Positions 8,653-16,258 of a stretch of DNA of 64,000 nucleotides are shown here, piece after piece. Origin of the DNA: Mesorhizobium sp. (GTDB lineage Bacteria; Pseudomonadota; Alphaproteobacteria; Rhizobiales; Rhizobiaceae); the NCBI RefSeq assembly GCF_023954305.1, contig NZ_JAMLIG010000001.1, positions 1,116,001-1,180,000 of the forward strand. Reading direction: 5' to 3'. The translations under genes and the position numbers were made by a program. Below the pieces are notes generated by a model. It saw nothing but the letters and a program-made list of their open reading frames with translations. It had not been told where the DNA came from and did no database searches. Numbering within the stretch: the first letter of the stretch is position 1; every line of letters starts with the position of its first letter.

Positions 8653-9599
8653 GCCGCACCCTCTCCGCCCTCGCGGCGAAGCCATGGCTCTGGTCCTATG
8701 TCGGCGCGCTGGCGATCTGGCTCGCGACGGCGGCGTATACCGGCGGCACCGGCTCCGGCGAGGTGCTGACCGCGGCGCTGTCCTTTGCCACCTTCTCGGT
8801 TCTCGTGGCGATCGGCCAGATGTATGTCATCACGCTCGGGCCGGGAAACGTCGACCTTTCCATCCCGGCGACGATCACGCTCGCCGGCGCGGTGTCGATG
8901 AAGGTCATGGACACGGCCGACCCGATGATCCTGCCTGGCCTTGCCATCGCGCTCGGCTGCGGCGCGGCCGTCGGCACCGCCAATTACGGCCTGATCAGGC
9001 TGCTGCGCATTCCGCCGATCATCGCGACGCTGTCGTCCAGCTTCATCGTGCTGTCGGCCGCGATCTCCTACAGCCGCGGCATCCGCATCAAGCCGCCGCC
9101 GCTGCTCGCCGACTTCGCCACCGCCGTCGTCTGGGGCGTTCCGGTGATGGCCGCCTGCGCGGTGCTGCTGACGGCGGCGATGAGCGTGGTGCTGCACCGC
9201 ACGATCTTCGGTCGCACCGTCACGGCCATCGGCCAGAACCCGCGCGCCGCCAGGCTCGCCGGCCTGCCGGTCGACCGCGTACGGTTTCTCACCTACGTCA
9301 TGTGCGGCGTCTTCGCGGGCCTGACCGGCTACCTGCTGTCCGGCTTCTCCGGGGGTGCCGCGCTCAACATGGGCGCCGAATACCTGCTCGCCTCGATCGC
9401 CGTCGTCGTCATCGGCGGCACGTCGGTCGCCGGCGGCTTCGCCAACCTGCCGGGCCTCTGGGGCGCGGCGATGCTGATGTTCCTGCTGGTCACCATGCTC
9501 AACACGTTCGGGCTCGGCGCCGGCGTGAGGCTGGTGCTGACCGGGGCGATCATCATCGCGGTGATCGCGGCGGCAAGCGGCAGGCCGCGCGAGCGGTAG
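8649..9599 (+). CDS. Sugar ABC transporter permease (RbsC-like), second subunit
   Basis: 316-aa BPD_transp_2-type membrane protein, overlapping the previous gene by 4 bases (ATGA). Family features are GQMYVITLGPGNVDLSIPA near TM2-3, GRTVTAIGQNPRAARLAGL before TM7 and VVVIGGTSVAGGFANLPG near the end. It is the last intact gene of the uxaA-ABC operon. Immediately after its stop the sequence turns into a decayed uxaA-like fragment. Confidence 0.88.
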   Translation: MSRTLSALAAKPWLWSYVGALAIWLATAAYTGGTGSGEVLTAALSFATFSVLVAIGQMYVITLGPGNVDLSIPATITLAGAVSMKVMDTADPMILPGLAIALGCGAAVGTANYGLIRLLRIPPIIATLSSSFIVLSAAISYSRGIRIKPPPLLADFATAVVWGVPVMAACAVLLTAAMSVVLHRTIFGRTVTAIGQNPRAARLAGLPVDRVRFLTYVMCGVFAGLTGYLLSGFSGGAALNMGAEYLLASIAVVVIGGTSVAGGFANLPGLWGAAMLMFLLVTMLNTFGLGAGVRLVLTGAIIIAVIAAASGRPRER

Positions 9600-9610
9600 G
9601 CTACCCTCAC

Positions 9611-9761
9611 ATGCCGCGCATCTTCGCCGGCATCGGCGTCGCCGCCAGGGAGAGGCAGACTTTCGGCAAACCCCTGGTTGTCGCCTGAAAAATCAAAGTC
9701 CAAGGAACTCGGCTATAGCGACAACGAATTCTTGCCCTGAAAGATCGGGGCGGTGATGTAG
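9611..9761 (+). pseudogene. Decayed 3' remnant of a uxaA-like dehydratase gene
   Basis: Reading from 9611 gives RIFAGIGVAARERQTFGKPLVVA and a stop at 9686-9688. This aligns with the UxaA stretch DILDGVGVAEKGRQIFDEILAVA (at about 4756-4821). After a net 5-base deletion the match resumes in another frame: KSKELGYSDNEFLP, stop, KIGAV M, stop (9696-9761), against KSEELGYGDNEFVPWQIGAVM at the C terminus of the intact UxaA. The tryptophan codon has become TGA. Only about 50 codons survive, too diverged to be a recent duplication. It points to a second dehydratase gene once ending this operon. Confidence 0.8.
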
Positions 9762-9767
9762 GGGAAG

Positions 9768-10127
9768 TCACTCTGCCTCGTGGGGAAGTTCTGCTTCTAC
9801 GTAACCACCATGACCTTGCCGGGGTGGAACGTTGCCTCGCCACGCGATTCCACGGGCCTCCGGCCTAACTAAAAAATCAAATGCGATCCCTCGCTCGATT
9901 GCCGCATTGGGCCTGACACATAGCAATCCTCTGGTTACTTTCCCTCCGAGATAGGAAGGGGTGTCGCTGGTTTCGTGAAGATACAGCCAGCCACCGTTTA
10001 GCCGCTCAATGTCATCACCGAGGAAAGCCCAACATTCTGATCGGAAAGCGCCAGGGGCACCGAGCGCGGTAACACCACGCGGATGTTGGCCAACGTAGTC
10101 TGCTATTACATGGAGAGCGCGCGTCAA
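9768..10127 (-). CDS. Hypothetical protein, low-GC small gene
   Basis: 119-aa ORF that I do not recognise. It contains a coherent globular-looking core (CWAFLGDDIERLNGGWLYLHE, then GGKVTRGLLCVRP, then GIAFDFLVRPEARGIAWRG). The only start available after an in-frame stop is TTG at 10127, with GGGAAG about 7 bases upstream. Base composition is clearly poorer in GC than the neighbours, as is the 10128-10215 gap, which suggests separate acquisition. It is not a shadow of another gene. It could also be a 5'-truncated remnant. Confidence 0.5.
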   Translation of the reverse strand: MTRALHVIADYVGQHPRGVTALGAPGAFRSECWAFLGDDIERLNGGWLYLHETSDTPSYLGGKVTRGLLCVRPNAAIERGIAFDFLVRPEARGIAWRGNVPPRQGHGGYVEAELPHEAE

Positions 10128-10215
10128 TCAATTCTTCCCACAAAGGCAAGAGATGGAGATATAGTATTTTATGACGCTTACTCACCTGTCAATTATTTTC
10201 ATTCTAGAGCATTCG

Positions 10216-12330
10216 CTACCGCCACATGCCGCGCATCTTCGCCTTGAGATCCACCCGCACGTCGGGCTGCGGCCCTCTGCCCTGAGCCGCCGACGGCGGC
10301 GGCCAGGAGGTGCGGGCGAAATTGCCGAGGATATGGTCCGGGATGAAGCGCGTGCGCGCGGCGTAGACGTGGCGGTCGCCGCGCGCCGCCTGGCCGTGCA
10401 CGAAGAAGCCCTGCGGCGTCACGAGATGCAGCGAATCCTTCGCCCTTGTCATCGCCACGTAGAGCAGGCGGCGCTCTTCCTCGATCTCCTCCTTCTCGCC
10501 CACCGCGAGGTCGGAGGGGATGCAGCCGTCGACGGCGTTGAGCACGAAGACCTTGGTCCATTCCTGCCCCTTGGCCGAATGGATGGTGGACAGGATCAGG
10601 TAGTCCTCGTCGAGATGCGGCGGGCCGGCCTCGTCGCTGGTCGCGTCCGGCGGGTCGAGCGTCAGGTCGGTCAGGAAGCGCTCGCGCGACGGATAGCCGG
10701 CGGCGATCTGCTCGAGCTGCATGAGGTCGGCGCGGCGCATGGCGGCGTCCTCGTGCATCCGTTCCAGATGCGGCTCGTACCAGAGCCGGGCGCGTTCGAG
10801 GTCGCCCGGCCAGGACGATTTCTGGCGCAGGCCGGTGAACAGCGTGACGAAGTCGGGAAAGTCCGTCTCGGCCCGCGCCGGCGGCTTGAAGAATTGCAGC
10901 CCGAGGCCGACGTCGAGCGCCCGCTCCATCGCCTCCATCGCATTGGCAGCCGCCGAGGGTCCGATGCCCGGCATCAGCTGCAGCACGCGAAAGCCCGCCA
11001 CCCTGTCGCGCGGGTTTTCGGCAAAGCGCAGCAGTGCCAAGAGATCCTTCACATGCGCCGAATCGAGGAATTTCAGGCCGCCGAACTTGACGAAGGGGAT
11101 GTTGCGGCGGGTCAGTTCCACTTCCAGCGGGCCGGAATGGTGCGAGGCGCGGAACAGCACCGCCTGGTTCTTCAGGGCAATGCCTTCCTCGCGCGCGGCC
11201 AGCACTTCTTCGCAGACATGGTTCGCCTGCTCGGCCTCGTCGCGCACGGTGACCAGTTGCGGCTTTTCGGCCGAGCGCCGTTCGGTCCACAAATTCTTGG
11301 TGAAGCGTTCCGACGCTTCGCCGATCACCGCATTCGCCGCCGACAGGATCGCGTCGGTCGAGCGGTAGTTGCGGTCGAGCGTGACGATTTGCGCCGGCTC
11401 GGCAAACAGTTTCGGGAAGTCGAGGATGTTGCGCACCTCCGCCGCGCGGAACGAGTAGATCGACTGCGCGTCGTCGCCGACCACGGTCAGCCCGCGCCCG
11501 TCTGGTTTCATCGCGGTCAGGATCGAGGCCTGCAGCCGGTTGGTGTCCTGGTATTCGTCGACCAGCACGTGGTCGAAGCGCGAGCCCAGATGCTCGGCGA
11601 TCGCCGGCTCGGCGCACATCTGCGCCCACCACAGCAGCAGATCGTCGTAGTCGAGCACGTTCTGCGCCTGCTTGGCGTCGACATAGGCCGCGAAGAGCTG
11701 CTTCAGCTCGTCCGCCCAGCCGATGCACCACGGGAAATATTTCCCCAGCACCTGCTCCAGCTCCGCCTGTCCGTTCACCGCGCGCGAATAGATCGAGAGG
11801 CACGTCGCCTTGGCCGGGAACCGGCTTTCGGTCTTCGACAGGCCGATCTCGTGGCGCACGAGGTTCATCAGGTCTGCCGAATCCTCGCGGTCGTGGATGG
11901 TGAAGGCCGGATCGAGGCCAATCTCCAGCGCATAGTCGCGCAAGAGACGCGCGCCGACCGAGTGGAACGTGCCGGCCCAGGTGAGGCCTTCCGTCAACAC
12001 CGCCGCCCTGTCGCCCATCACCTCCGCCGCGATCCGCTCGACGCGCCGGGTCATCTCGGATGCCGCCCGGCGCGAAAATGTCATCAGGAGGATTCTGCGC
12101 GGGTCGGCGCCCTTGACGATCAGGTGCGCGACGCGGTGCGCCAGCGTGTTGGTCTTGCCCGATCCCGCCCCGGCGATGATCAGCAAGGGGGCCGCGACCT
12201 CGCCGCCGCCATGCTCCACCGCCGCGCGCTGCGCCTCGTTCAGGCGGGCGAGATGGTCCCTGGTCTCAGGTGCCTGCAATTGCGCTGCGGACGCCTGCGC
12301 GGAATTCGAATCACGGACGGCGAGAATCAT
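10216..12330 (-). CDS. UvrD/Rep-type ATP-dependent DNA helicase (SF1A)
   Basis: 704-aa helicase with the full SF1A motif set: Q-motif region LNEAQRAAVEH, Walker A AGAGSGKT (about 53-60), Ia TFSRRAASEM, motif II DEYQDTN, motif III GDDAQSIYSFRAAE, motif IV RNYRST, motif V TIHSAKGQEW and motif VI VAMTRAKDSL. It translocates 3'-5' on single-stranded DNA in repair or replication restart. It is distinct from full-length UvrD by its short C terminus, which lacks the Tudor-like tail. The start could be this ATG or the GTG at 12345; neither has a clear Shine-Dalgarno. It is followed upstream by hemN on the same strand with a gap of about 45 bases. Confidence 0.9.
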   Translation of the reverse strand: MILAVRDSNSAQASAAQLQAPETRDHLARLNEAQRAAVEHGGGEVAAPLLIIAGAGSGKTNTLAHRVAHLIVKGADPRRILLMTFSRRAASEMTRRVERIAAEVMGDRAAVLTEGLTWAGTFHSVGARLLRDYALEIGLDPAFTIHDREDSADLMNLVRHEIGLSKTESRFPAKATCLSIYSRAVNGQAELEQVLGKYFPWCIGWADELKQLFAAYVDAKQAQNVLDYDDLLLWWAQMCAEPAIAEHLGSRFDHVLVDEYQDTNRLQASILTAMKPDGRGLTVVGDDAQSIYSFRAAEVRNILDFPKLFAEPAQIVTLDRNYRSTDAILSAANAVIGEASERFTKNLWTERRSAEKPQLVTVRDEAEQANHVCEEVLAAREEGIALKNQAVLFRASHHSGPLEVELTRRNIPFVKFGGLKFLDSAHVKDLLALLRFAENPRDRVAGFRVLQLMPGIGPSAAANAMEAMERALDVGLGLQFFKPPARAETDFPDFVTLFTGLRQKSSWPGDLERARLWYEPHLERMHEDAAMRRADLMQLEQIAAGYPSRERFLTDLTLDPPDATSDEAGPPHLDEDYLILSTIHSAKGQEWTKVFVLNAVDGCIPSDLAVGEKEEIEEERRLLYVAMTRAKDSLHLVTPQGFFVHGQAARGDRHVYAARTRFIPDHILGNFARTSWPPPSAAQGRGPQPDVRVDLKAKMRGMWR

Positions 12331-12374
12331 CCCGCCATCAAGCACCGTTCACGGCTTGTTCGCAACGGATCCCG

Positions 12375-13718
12375 TCACACCGCCAGCGAATGCCGGCCCG
12401 CGCCGTTGCCGAGATAGGCGTCGAAGCGGGCGGCGATGGTGCGCACATAGGGCCTGGCTTCGGCGGGAACGACGTAGCGGTCGCCGCTGGCGTAGAGCGC
12501 GTCCCGCTCGGTCTGGGCGAGCACGGCGGCCTCCGACAGGACCGGCGCGCAGGAATGGCCGAAGCGCGACAGCGCCTCGTCGGCAGAAAAGCCGAAGTCG
12601 CACATCAGCCGCTCGATCACCCAGGAGCGCACCCTGTCGTCCTCCGACAGCTCGACGCCGCGGGCGATCGCCAGATGACCGGTGTCGACCTGGCGCTGGT
12701 AGTCGAGCGTCGCGGTGATGTTCTGGGCATAGCCCTGCCGGTAGCGGCTGACCGAGGATGGTCCGAGCCCGATCAGCGTCTCGCACGGGTCGTCGGTATA
12801 GCCCTGGAAGTTGCGGTGCAGGCGGCCGGCGGCCGCGGCCTTAGTCAGGCTGTCGCTCGGCAGGGCGAAATGGTCGATCCCGATCGGCACGTAGCCGGCC
12901 TCCACGATCAGCTTGGCCGCCGCCAGCGACTGTTCCAGGCGCGCCGGACCGTCGGGCAGCCAGGCATCGTCGATCATCGTCTGGTGCTTCTTGAACCAGG
13001 GCACGTGGGCGTAGCCGAACAGCGCGATCCGGTCGGGGCGCAGCGTCAGCGCCTGTGCGACGGTTGACGCGACGCTGTCGACTGTCTGGTGCGGCAGGCC
13101 GTAGAGGAGATCGAGGTTGAGCGAGCGGACGCCGCGCCGGCGCAGCCCCTCCACGACGAAATGGGTCAGCTCGAAGGACTGCTCGCGGTTGATCGCCCGC
13201 TGCACCTTCGGGTCGAAATCCTGGACGCCCAGGCTGGCGCGGGTCAGCCCGGCGCCGGCCAGAACGTCGAGCTTGCGTTCGTTCATGTCGTTCGGATCGA
13301 TCTCGACGGACAGTTCGGCGGTGTCCGCCCCCTTGAACGCGGCCCGCAGCCGGGCCACCAGTTCGCGGAAATCGGCGGGCTCGAGCATGGTCGGCGAGCC
13401 GCCGCCGAAATGGATCGCGGCGACGCGGGTGCGGCTGCCGATACTCGCGGCGACCGTCTCGATCTCGGCATGCAGGGACCTGAGGTATCGCGCCACCGGC
13501 TCGTAGCGATGCGTCTGCTTGGTGTGGCAGGCGCAGAACCAGCACAGCCGGTCGCAATAGGGGATATGCAGGTAGAGCGACACCGCGTCGCCATCCGGAA
13601 TGGCGTCGATCCAGCGCGCGACGGCGGTTTCGTCCACGCCGGGGTGGAAATGCGGCGCGGTCGGGTAGCTGGTGTAGCGGGGGGCGGTCTCGGCAAGGCG
13701 GCGGTCGGGTGACGTCAC
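12375..13718 (-). CDS. hemN: Oxygen-independent coproporphyrinogen III oxidase
   Basis: 447-aa radical-SAM enzyme converting coproporphyrinogen III to protoporphyrinogen IX without O2. The CDRLCWFCAC motif (cysteines about 55, 59, 62, 64) holds the 4Fe-4S cluster and GGGSPT binds SAM. APRYTSYPTAPHF at the N terminus is the HemN hallmark, and the HemN C-terminal domain follows. The frame extends to an ATG at 13745, but that lacks a ribosome site, while the GTG at 13718 has GAGGA 7 bases upstream. An FNR box centred at 13775.5 would also place a class II transcript start near 13734, downstream of the 13745 ATG. It supplies haem for the cbb3 oxidase under low oxygen. Confidence 0.92.
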   Translation of the reverse strand: MTSPDRRLAETAPRYTSYPTAPHFHPGVDETAVARWIDAIPDGDAVSLYLHIPYCDRLCWFCACHTKQTHRYEPVARYLRSLHAEIETVAASIGSRTRVAAIHFGGGSPTMLEPADFRELVARLRAAFKGADTAELSVEIDPNDMNERKLDVLAGAGLTRASLGVQDFDPKVQRAINREQSFELTHFVVEGLRRRGVRSLNLDLLYGLPHQTVDSVASTVAQALTLRPDRIALFGYAHVPWFKKHQTMIDDAWLPDGPARLEQSLAAAKLIVEAGYVPIGIDHFALPSDSLTKAAAAGRLHRNFQGYTDDPCETLIGLGPSSVSRYRQGYAQNITATLDYQRQVDTGHLAIARGVELSEDDRVRSWVIERLMCDFGFSADEALSRFGHSCAPVLSEAAVLAQTERDALYASGDRYVVPAEARPYVRTIAARFDAYLGNGAGRHSLAV

Positions 13719-13768
13719 GGTTTCATCCTCTGTTGCCGCTTCCATGCCCGAACCACCGCAACCCGACG

Positions 13769-13782
13769 TTGACGTGGATCAA
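13769..13782. promoter_or_regulatory. FNR/FixK box (anaerobox) between hemN and fnrN
   Basis: TTGAC-GTGG-ATCAA matches the FNR half-site pattern TTGAY-N4-ATCAA. It lies 76 bases before the fnrN start, the same distance as the ccoN box from ccoN. This fits class II activation (autoregulation of fnrN) and possible divergent control of hemN. Confidence 0.85.
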
Positions 13783-13857
13783 AGACCATGCGGGTCTGAC
13801 AGTCTGCCGCAGCGCAATATGTCGCCATAGGTGCTAGTTCAGCCTGCGAGGCAGACG

Positions 13858-14595
13858 ATGAACACGCAGAACGTGAGAAGAGACGTCCATACAGACGGCA
13901 CGCCGGTGGTCTGTCTGTCCTGCGAGGCAAGGCACCGCGGCGTCTGCGGCGCGCTGACGCCCGAGCAGCTGACGACGCTGTCGAAGACCTCCTACAAGCA
14001 CAAATTGTCCGAGGGCCATGAACTGGTCGGCGAAGCCGAGAGGGTCGAGAGCTATTCCAACATCCTGTCCGGCGTCGTGAAGCTCACCAAGACGCTGGCC
14101 GACGGGCGCCAGCAGATCGTCGGACTGCAGTTCGCCCCGGATTTCCTCGGCCGTCCCTTCAAGGCGGACAGCGAGATCACCGCGCAGGCGGCAACGACCG
14201 TGTCGCTCTGCTCGTTCCCGAAATCGGTGATCGACCGGATGATCCGGGAATCGCCCGGCCTGGAGCACAAGCTGCTGGAGCAGACGCTGAAGGAGCTCGA
14301 CGAGGCGCGCGACTGGATGGTGACGCTCGGCCGCAAGACCGCGGCCGAGAAGGTCGCGAGCTACCTGCTGATGATCGCCCGCCACATCGACCCCGAGGCG
14401 TGTCCCGACGGCACGTCCGCCACGTTCGACCTGCCGATGACGCGCGCCGACATCGCCGATTTTCTCGGCCTCACGATCGAGACGGTGAGCCGGCAGATCA
14501 CCAGGCTGCGCACCGACGGCGTCATCGTGCTCGAGAACAACCGGCACGTCTTCGTCCCCGACGTCGAGCGGCTCGGAAACCGCGCCGGCTCCTAG
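13858..14595 (+). CDS. fnrN: Crp/Fnr-family oxygen-responsive regulator (FnrN/FnrL type)
   Basis: 245-aa regulator. N-terminal cysteines 19, 22 and 30 (CLSCEARHRGVC, spacing C-x2-C-x7-C) plus C118 provide the four ligands for an oxygen-labile 4Fe-4S cluster. A cyclic-nucleotide-binding-like beta-roll follows, then a dimer helix. The C-terminal HTH has ETVSRQITRL, whose E..SR residues read TTGAT-type half-sites. Dimers assemble when oxygen falls and activate anaerobox promoters, three of which occur in this window. The ATG at 13858 (MNTQNVRRD) is preferred over an in-frame codon at 13831. FixK proteins lack the cluster cysteines, so FnrN/FnrL is the better name. Confidence 0.92.
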   Translation: MNTQNVRRDVHTDGTPVVCLSCEARHRGVCGALTPEQLTTLSKTSYKHKLSEGHELVGEAERVESYSNILSGVVKLTKTLADGRQQIVGLQFAPDFLGRPFKADSEITAQAATTVSLCSFPKSVIDRMIRESPGLEHKLLEQTLKELDEARDWMVTLGRKTAAEKVASYLLMIARHIDPEACPDGTSATFDLPMTRADIADFLGLTIETVSRQITRLRTDGVIVLENNRHVFVPDVERLGNRAGS

Positions 14596-14605
14596 TCGAC
14601 CGGCC

Positions 14606-15127
14606 TCACGCCATCGAGGCGAGGCGGCGCACATAATTCCTGATGTCGGTCGGCCACGGCTCGGTCAGCTCGCAGAACCGATAGGTGTCGCCGGCATAAA
14701 GCGCCCGCACGGCTTCTTCATAGCCGGGGAGATCTCCCGCCAGCGTCGTCATCGCGCGATAGGCCGTCTCGCGTGTCGCATGAACCGCGCCTGCATCGGT
14801 CCGGCGTGCCTGCTCGACCAGACGGCGCAGCGTGACGGAGGCGCCGCCCGGCTGGGCGGCGAGCCATTCCCAGTGGCGCGGCAGGAGAGTGATCTCGCGC
14901 GACGACACGCCCAGCCGCGGCCGGCCGCGGCCACGCGGCGGCGGCGGCGCCGCCGGCTCGCGCAGGTCGATATCGACGACGCGGCCGGTGGCGTCGTCGA
15001 TGACGAGATAGCCGCGGGAGGGATCCGTCTTGGCGGCTCGACGCACCCAGGCGGCCACCTCGCAGTCGGCTCCGGCCGCGGCGATCCGTCCCTGCTCGAA
15101 TACCGTCAGCACCTGCGGTTCACTCAT
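14606..15127 (-). CDS. DUF2239 family protein
   Basis: 173-aa protein matching my recollection of the DUF2239 family: VFEQGRIAAAG near the start, YLVIDDATGRVVDIDLR, a proline/arginine linker then GRGRPRLGVSSREITLLPRHW.WLAAQPGGASV, and a C-terminal AYRAMTTLAGDLPGYEEAVRALYAGD. The function of this family is unknown. The ATG at 15127 (MSEPQVLTV) is preferred over the longer frame to 15211, which would take up the divergent promoter region. It converges on fnrN with only 10 bases between stops, and no terminator is visible. Confidence 0.82.
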   Translation of the reverse strand: MSEPQVLTVFEQGRIAAAGADCEVAAWVRRAAKTDPSRGYLVIDDATGRVVDIDLREPAAPPPPRGRGRPRLGVSSREITLLPRHWEWLAAQPGGASVTLRRLVEQARRTDAGAVHATRETAYRAMTTLAGDLPGYEEAVRALYAGDTYRFCELTEPWPTDIRNYVRRLASMA

Positions 15128-15246
15128 CGCCTGTCTCCCGCCCGCTCCCTCATAGCCCCGCGCTCTGTCTCGGTCAAATTTATCCGGGTAATATTGACTC
15201 ATGGCTGTCATCCGACTAATCGCTGCTGCTTGAGAGGAACTCGACC

Positions 15247-15582
15247 ATGGACCATCAGGCCAGGCGGGCCGCCGTCGCGGCCTATAAGAAGAAGGAGAGC
15301 GTCGCCGGCATCTACGTCGTGCGTTCGGCGGCGTCCGGCGAGTCGTGGGTCGGCCACACGCCCGACATCGATACGATCCGCAACCGGATCTGGTTCACGC
15401 TGCGCAGCGGCGGCCACATGAACCGGACACTCCAGGAGGCGTGGAACCGCGACGGCGAAGCTGCCTTCACGCTCGAGCCTGTGGAACTGGTGGACGAAGA
15501 GACACTCGGCTTCATCGCCGACAAGGTGCTGCGCGCCAAAGCCGGCGAGTGGCGGGCGAGGCTCGCGGCCGGCGCGATCTGA
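15247..15582 (+). CDS. GIY-YIG nuclease family protein
   Basis: 111-aa single-domain protein. The GIY-YIG core appears as AGIYVVRSAASGESWVGHTPD (G-I-Y then W-V-G), followed by the conserved arginine region (IRNRIWFTLRSGGH) and N..LQEAWNRDGE. Small standalone members of this type occur widely in alphaproteobacteria, with no established role. It is divergent from the DUF2239 gene across 119 bases and convergent with the hemerythrin gene (15 bases). Confidence 0.8.
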   Translation: MDHQARRAAVAAYKKKESVAGIYVVRSAASGESWVGHTPDIDTIRNRIWFTLRSGGHMNRTLQEAWNRDGEAAFTLEPVELVDEETLGFIADKVLRAKAGEWRARLAAGAI

Positions 15583-15597
15583 CGCGACCGCTGCCAT

Positions 15598-16107
15598 CTA
15601 GTTCGACCGTATCGCCGGCATGACATGCTCGCGCTCGAACGCGATGTGGCGGCGCATCGCCTCGAACAGCGCGCGCAGCATGAAGCCCAGCGCTTCGGGA
15701 TTTCCGATTTCCTCGCCATGGCCGATGCGCAGCAGTTCTTCCGAAACGTCGGCGGCCGCGCATTCGTCGGCCAGGTGCTCCGACTTGAGCCGCGCCACCG
15801 AAACCGCCCGTCCCGGAACCGCCGGACTCCTTTCGAAGGCAGGGAATATCCTGGTCTCCTCGAACTGGTGGCTGCGGCGCATGGCGGGCGCGAGGACCGA
15901 GCCGACGCGCAGGCATTCGAAGCGGTCGACATTGCCGGGCAGCGAATCGGCGATGGCCTCCAGTGCGTCGCACAGGCTCAGCTTCTCTTCATGGATCCGC
16001 GACATGTCCTCGCAGGGCGCCGCCTGATCCGGGGCGCAGGCCGCGGAAAGCGGACACGACGGCGAGGTATCGCATGCCTCCACGGGCTTCGACCTCGTAA
16101 TGTTCAT
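15598..16107 (-). CDS. Hemerythrin HHE domain protein
   Basis: 169-aa protein. After a cysteine-containing N-terminal segment comes a four-helix-bundle HHE region with iron-ligand residues in IHEEKLSLCDALE, RRSHQFEETRIFPAFE (H..E..E pattern), LKSEHLADE and AMRRHIAFEREHVMPAI. Such proteins bind O2, NO or iron. It is divergent from ccoN and shares the FNR box at 16169-16182; a leftward class II start near 16134 would suit its start at 16107. An oxygen or NO buffering or sensing role alongside the cbb3 oxidase is inferred. Confidence 0.85.
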   Translation of the reverse strand: MNITRSKPVEACDTSPSCPLSAACAPDQAAPCEDMSRIHEEKLSLCDALEAIADSLPGNVDRFECLRVGSVLAPAMRRSHQFEETRIFPAFERSPAVPGRAVSVARLKSEHLADECAAADVSEELLRIGHGEEIGNPEALGFMLRALFEAMRRHIAFEREHVMPAIRSN

Positions 16108-16168
16108 TGCGGACTCCGGCTGGTGCGTGAGCGGTTCCGAGAATCTGCCGCTTCACCGGGCCATCGCC

Positions 16169-16182
16169 TTGACCTGGATCAA
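16169..16182. promoter_or_regulatory. FNR/FixK box before ccoN and the hemerythrin gene
   Basis: TTGAC-CTGG-ATCAA is centred at 16175.5, 76 bases before the ccoN ATG and 62 bases before the hemerythrin ATG on the other strand. It probably drives both genes when oxygen is low. Confidence 0.88.
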
Positions 16183-16258
16183 GGCGCCTCGGCGCCCTCC
16201 GCGCGAATTAGCTTCGCGAAGCGTGGACCACGACCCACGCAGCACTCGGGGACCTTCC

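Noticed and set aside
9611..9761. uxaA-like 3' fragment as a functional small gene
   Set aside because: Internal stops and a frameshift relative to UxaA, and no independent start signal.
10171..12417. 748-aa open frame on the + strand opposite the helicase
   Set aside because: The minus strand carries every SF1A motif; the plus frame is low-complexity shadow sequence.
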